Below, in pieces: positions 63,917-64,000 of a stretch of DNA of 64,000 bases. The position numbers and the translations under genes are program-made. The stretch is from JAZDPK01 sp043797615 (lineage in GTDB: Bacteria; Patescibacteriota; Patescibacteriia; UBA11705; JABHMO01): positions 4,518 through 68,517 of the forward strand of contig JAZDPK010000035.1 in the NCBI GenBank assembly GCA_043797615.1, read 5' to 3'. Within the stretch, counting starts at the first letter, position 1, and every line of letters begins with the position of its first letter. The notes beneath the pieces are model-generated. The model made no database searches. It was not told where the DNA came from and was given only the letters and a program-made list of their open reading frames with translations.

Positions 63917-63957
63917 GGGCGAAGGGCAGAGGGGAATTAAAGGGGGTGAATGCCCGA
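63917..63957. repeat. GCGAAGG...GAATGCCC structured repeat, copy 3
   Basis: GGGCGAAGGGCAGAGGGG and GGGTGAATGCCCG with inner stem GGGCA/TGCCC. No gene is seen between 63600 and the window end. Confidence 0.5.
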
Positions 63958-64000
63958 AATCCAAAACTCCTTATTCTCTTCAAATAAAAGGCAAAAAGGA

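Noticed and set aside
63689..63964. 91-codon minus-strand open frame at the right end
   Set aside because: It runs through the attC-like and GCGAAGG repeats and has no ribosome site or domain.
1..64000. Alternative genetic code (UGA as glycine) as in some CPR groups
   Set aside because: Several conserved genes end at TGA at the expected length, and Gly in motifs is encoded by GGN.

Overview
This window reads as chromosome from a Candidate Phyla Radiation (Patescibacteria/Parcubacteria-like) bacterium. Supporting signs are compact dense coding, a UvrC without its C-terminal HhH region, DUF5667, DUF4349 and Gmad2-GerMN surface proteins, a stand-alone VirB4/TraG-like ATPase, a four-helix-bundle (S23-type) protein, several tiny GIY-YIG proteins, and an extreme load of short palindromic repeats. 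TGA is used as a stop (for example in pilM and thiI), so the code is standard and the UGA-glycine lineages are excluded. A finer taxon cannot be fixed from sequence reading alone.

Layout. 0-3 kb: a membrane-anchored glycoside hydrolase and small envelope proteins. 3-7.3 kb: M16 protease, tpiA, fba, a TPR membrane protein and tRNA-Thr. 7.4-8.5 kb: a diacylglycerol-kinase-type lipid kinase (minus strand). 8.7-17.8 kb: a surface module with one secreted dockerin protein, two membrane-anchored cohesin proteins and a 1,296-residue adhesin ending in a phage-type S74 self-cleaving chaperone. 18-21 kb: HhH-GPD repair protein, pilM, truB, an unknown. 21.4-28.8 kb: uvrC, uvrA, uvrB (minus strand). 28.9-31.4 kb: a broken tRNA-Tyr-like gene, a GIY-YIG gene, an intact tRNA-Tyr, then an ECF sigma factor followed by a DUF4349 membrane protein. 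31.5-41.5 kb: a phosphoribosyltransferase-like gene with an in-frame stop, rlmN, rpsB, tsf, ricT-like, pheS, a four-helix-bundle gene, pheT. 42-48 kb: conjugation-type ATPase, dnaX, tRNA-Gln. 48-57.7 kb: Gmad2/GerMN lipoprotein-like gene, flavoprotein, thiI, Fur-type regulator, PLP decarboxylase, DedA. 57.7-64 kb: DedA-PAP2 fusion, lipoprotein, HD hydrolase, a hicBA pair with a nonsense-mutated toxin, then a run of minus-strand single-gene modules (84-aa ORF, Fic, methyltransferase) separated by attC-like and other structured repeats.

The most unusual property is the repeats. At least ten families of short palindromic elements lie between genes, nest inside each other with exact boundaries, and also sit in frame inside conserved genes (uvrA, uvrB, uvrC, rlmN, thiI, a TPR gene and a four-helix-bundle gene) and apparently inside a tRNA anticodon loop. 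The best-defined family starts with CCTGCCTGC and ends with its inverse; its in-gene copies are 54 or 21 nt, multiples of three, which resembles the Rickettsia palindromic elements. Two other systems deserve attention: the cohesin-dockerin surface cluster and the attC-like cassette-style array at the right end.
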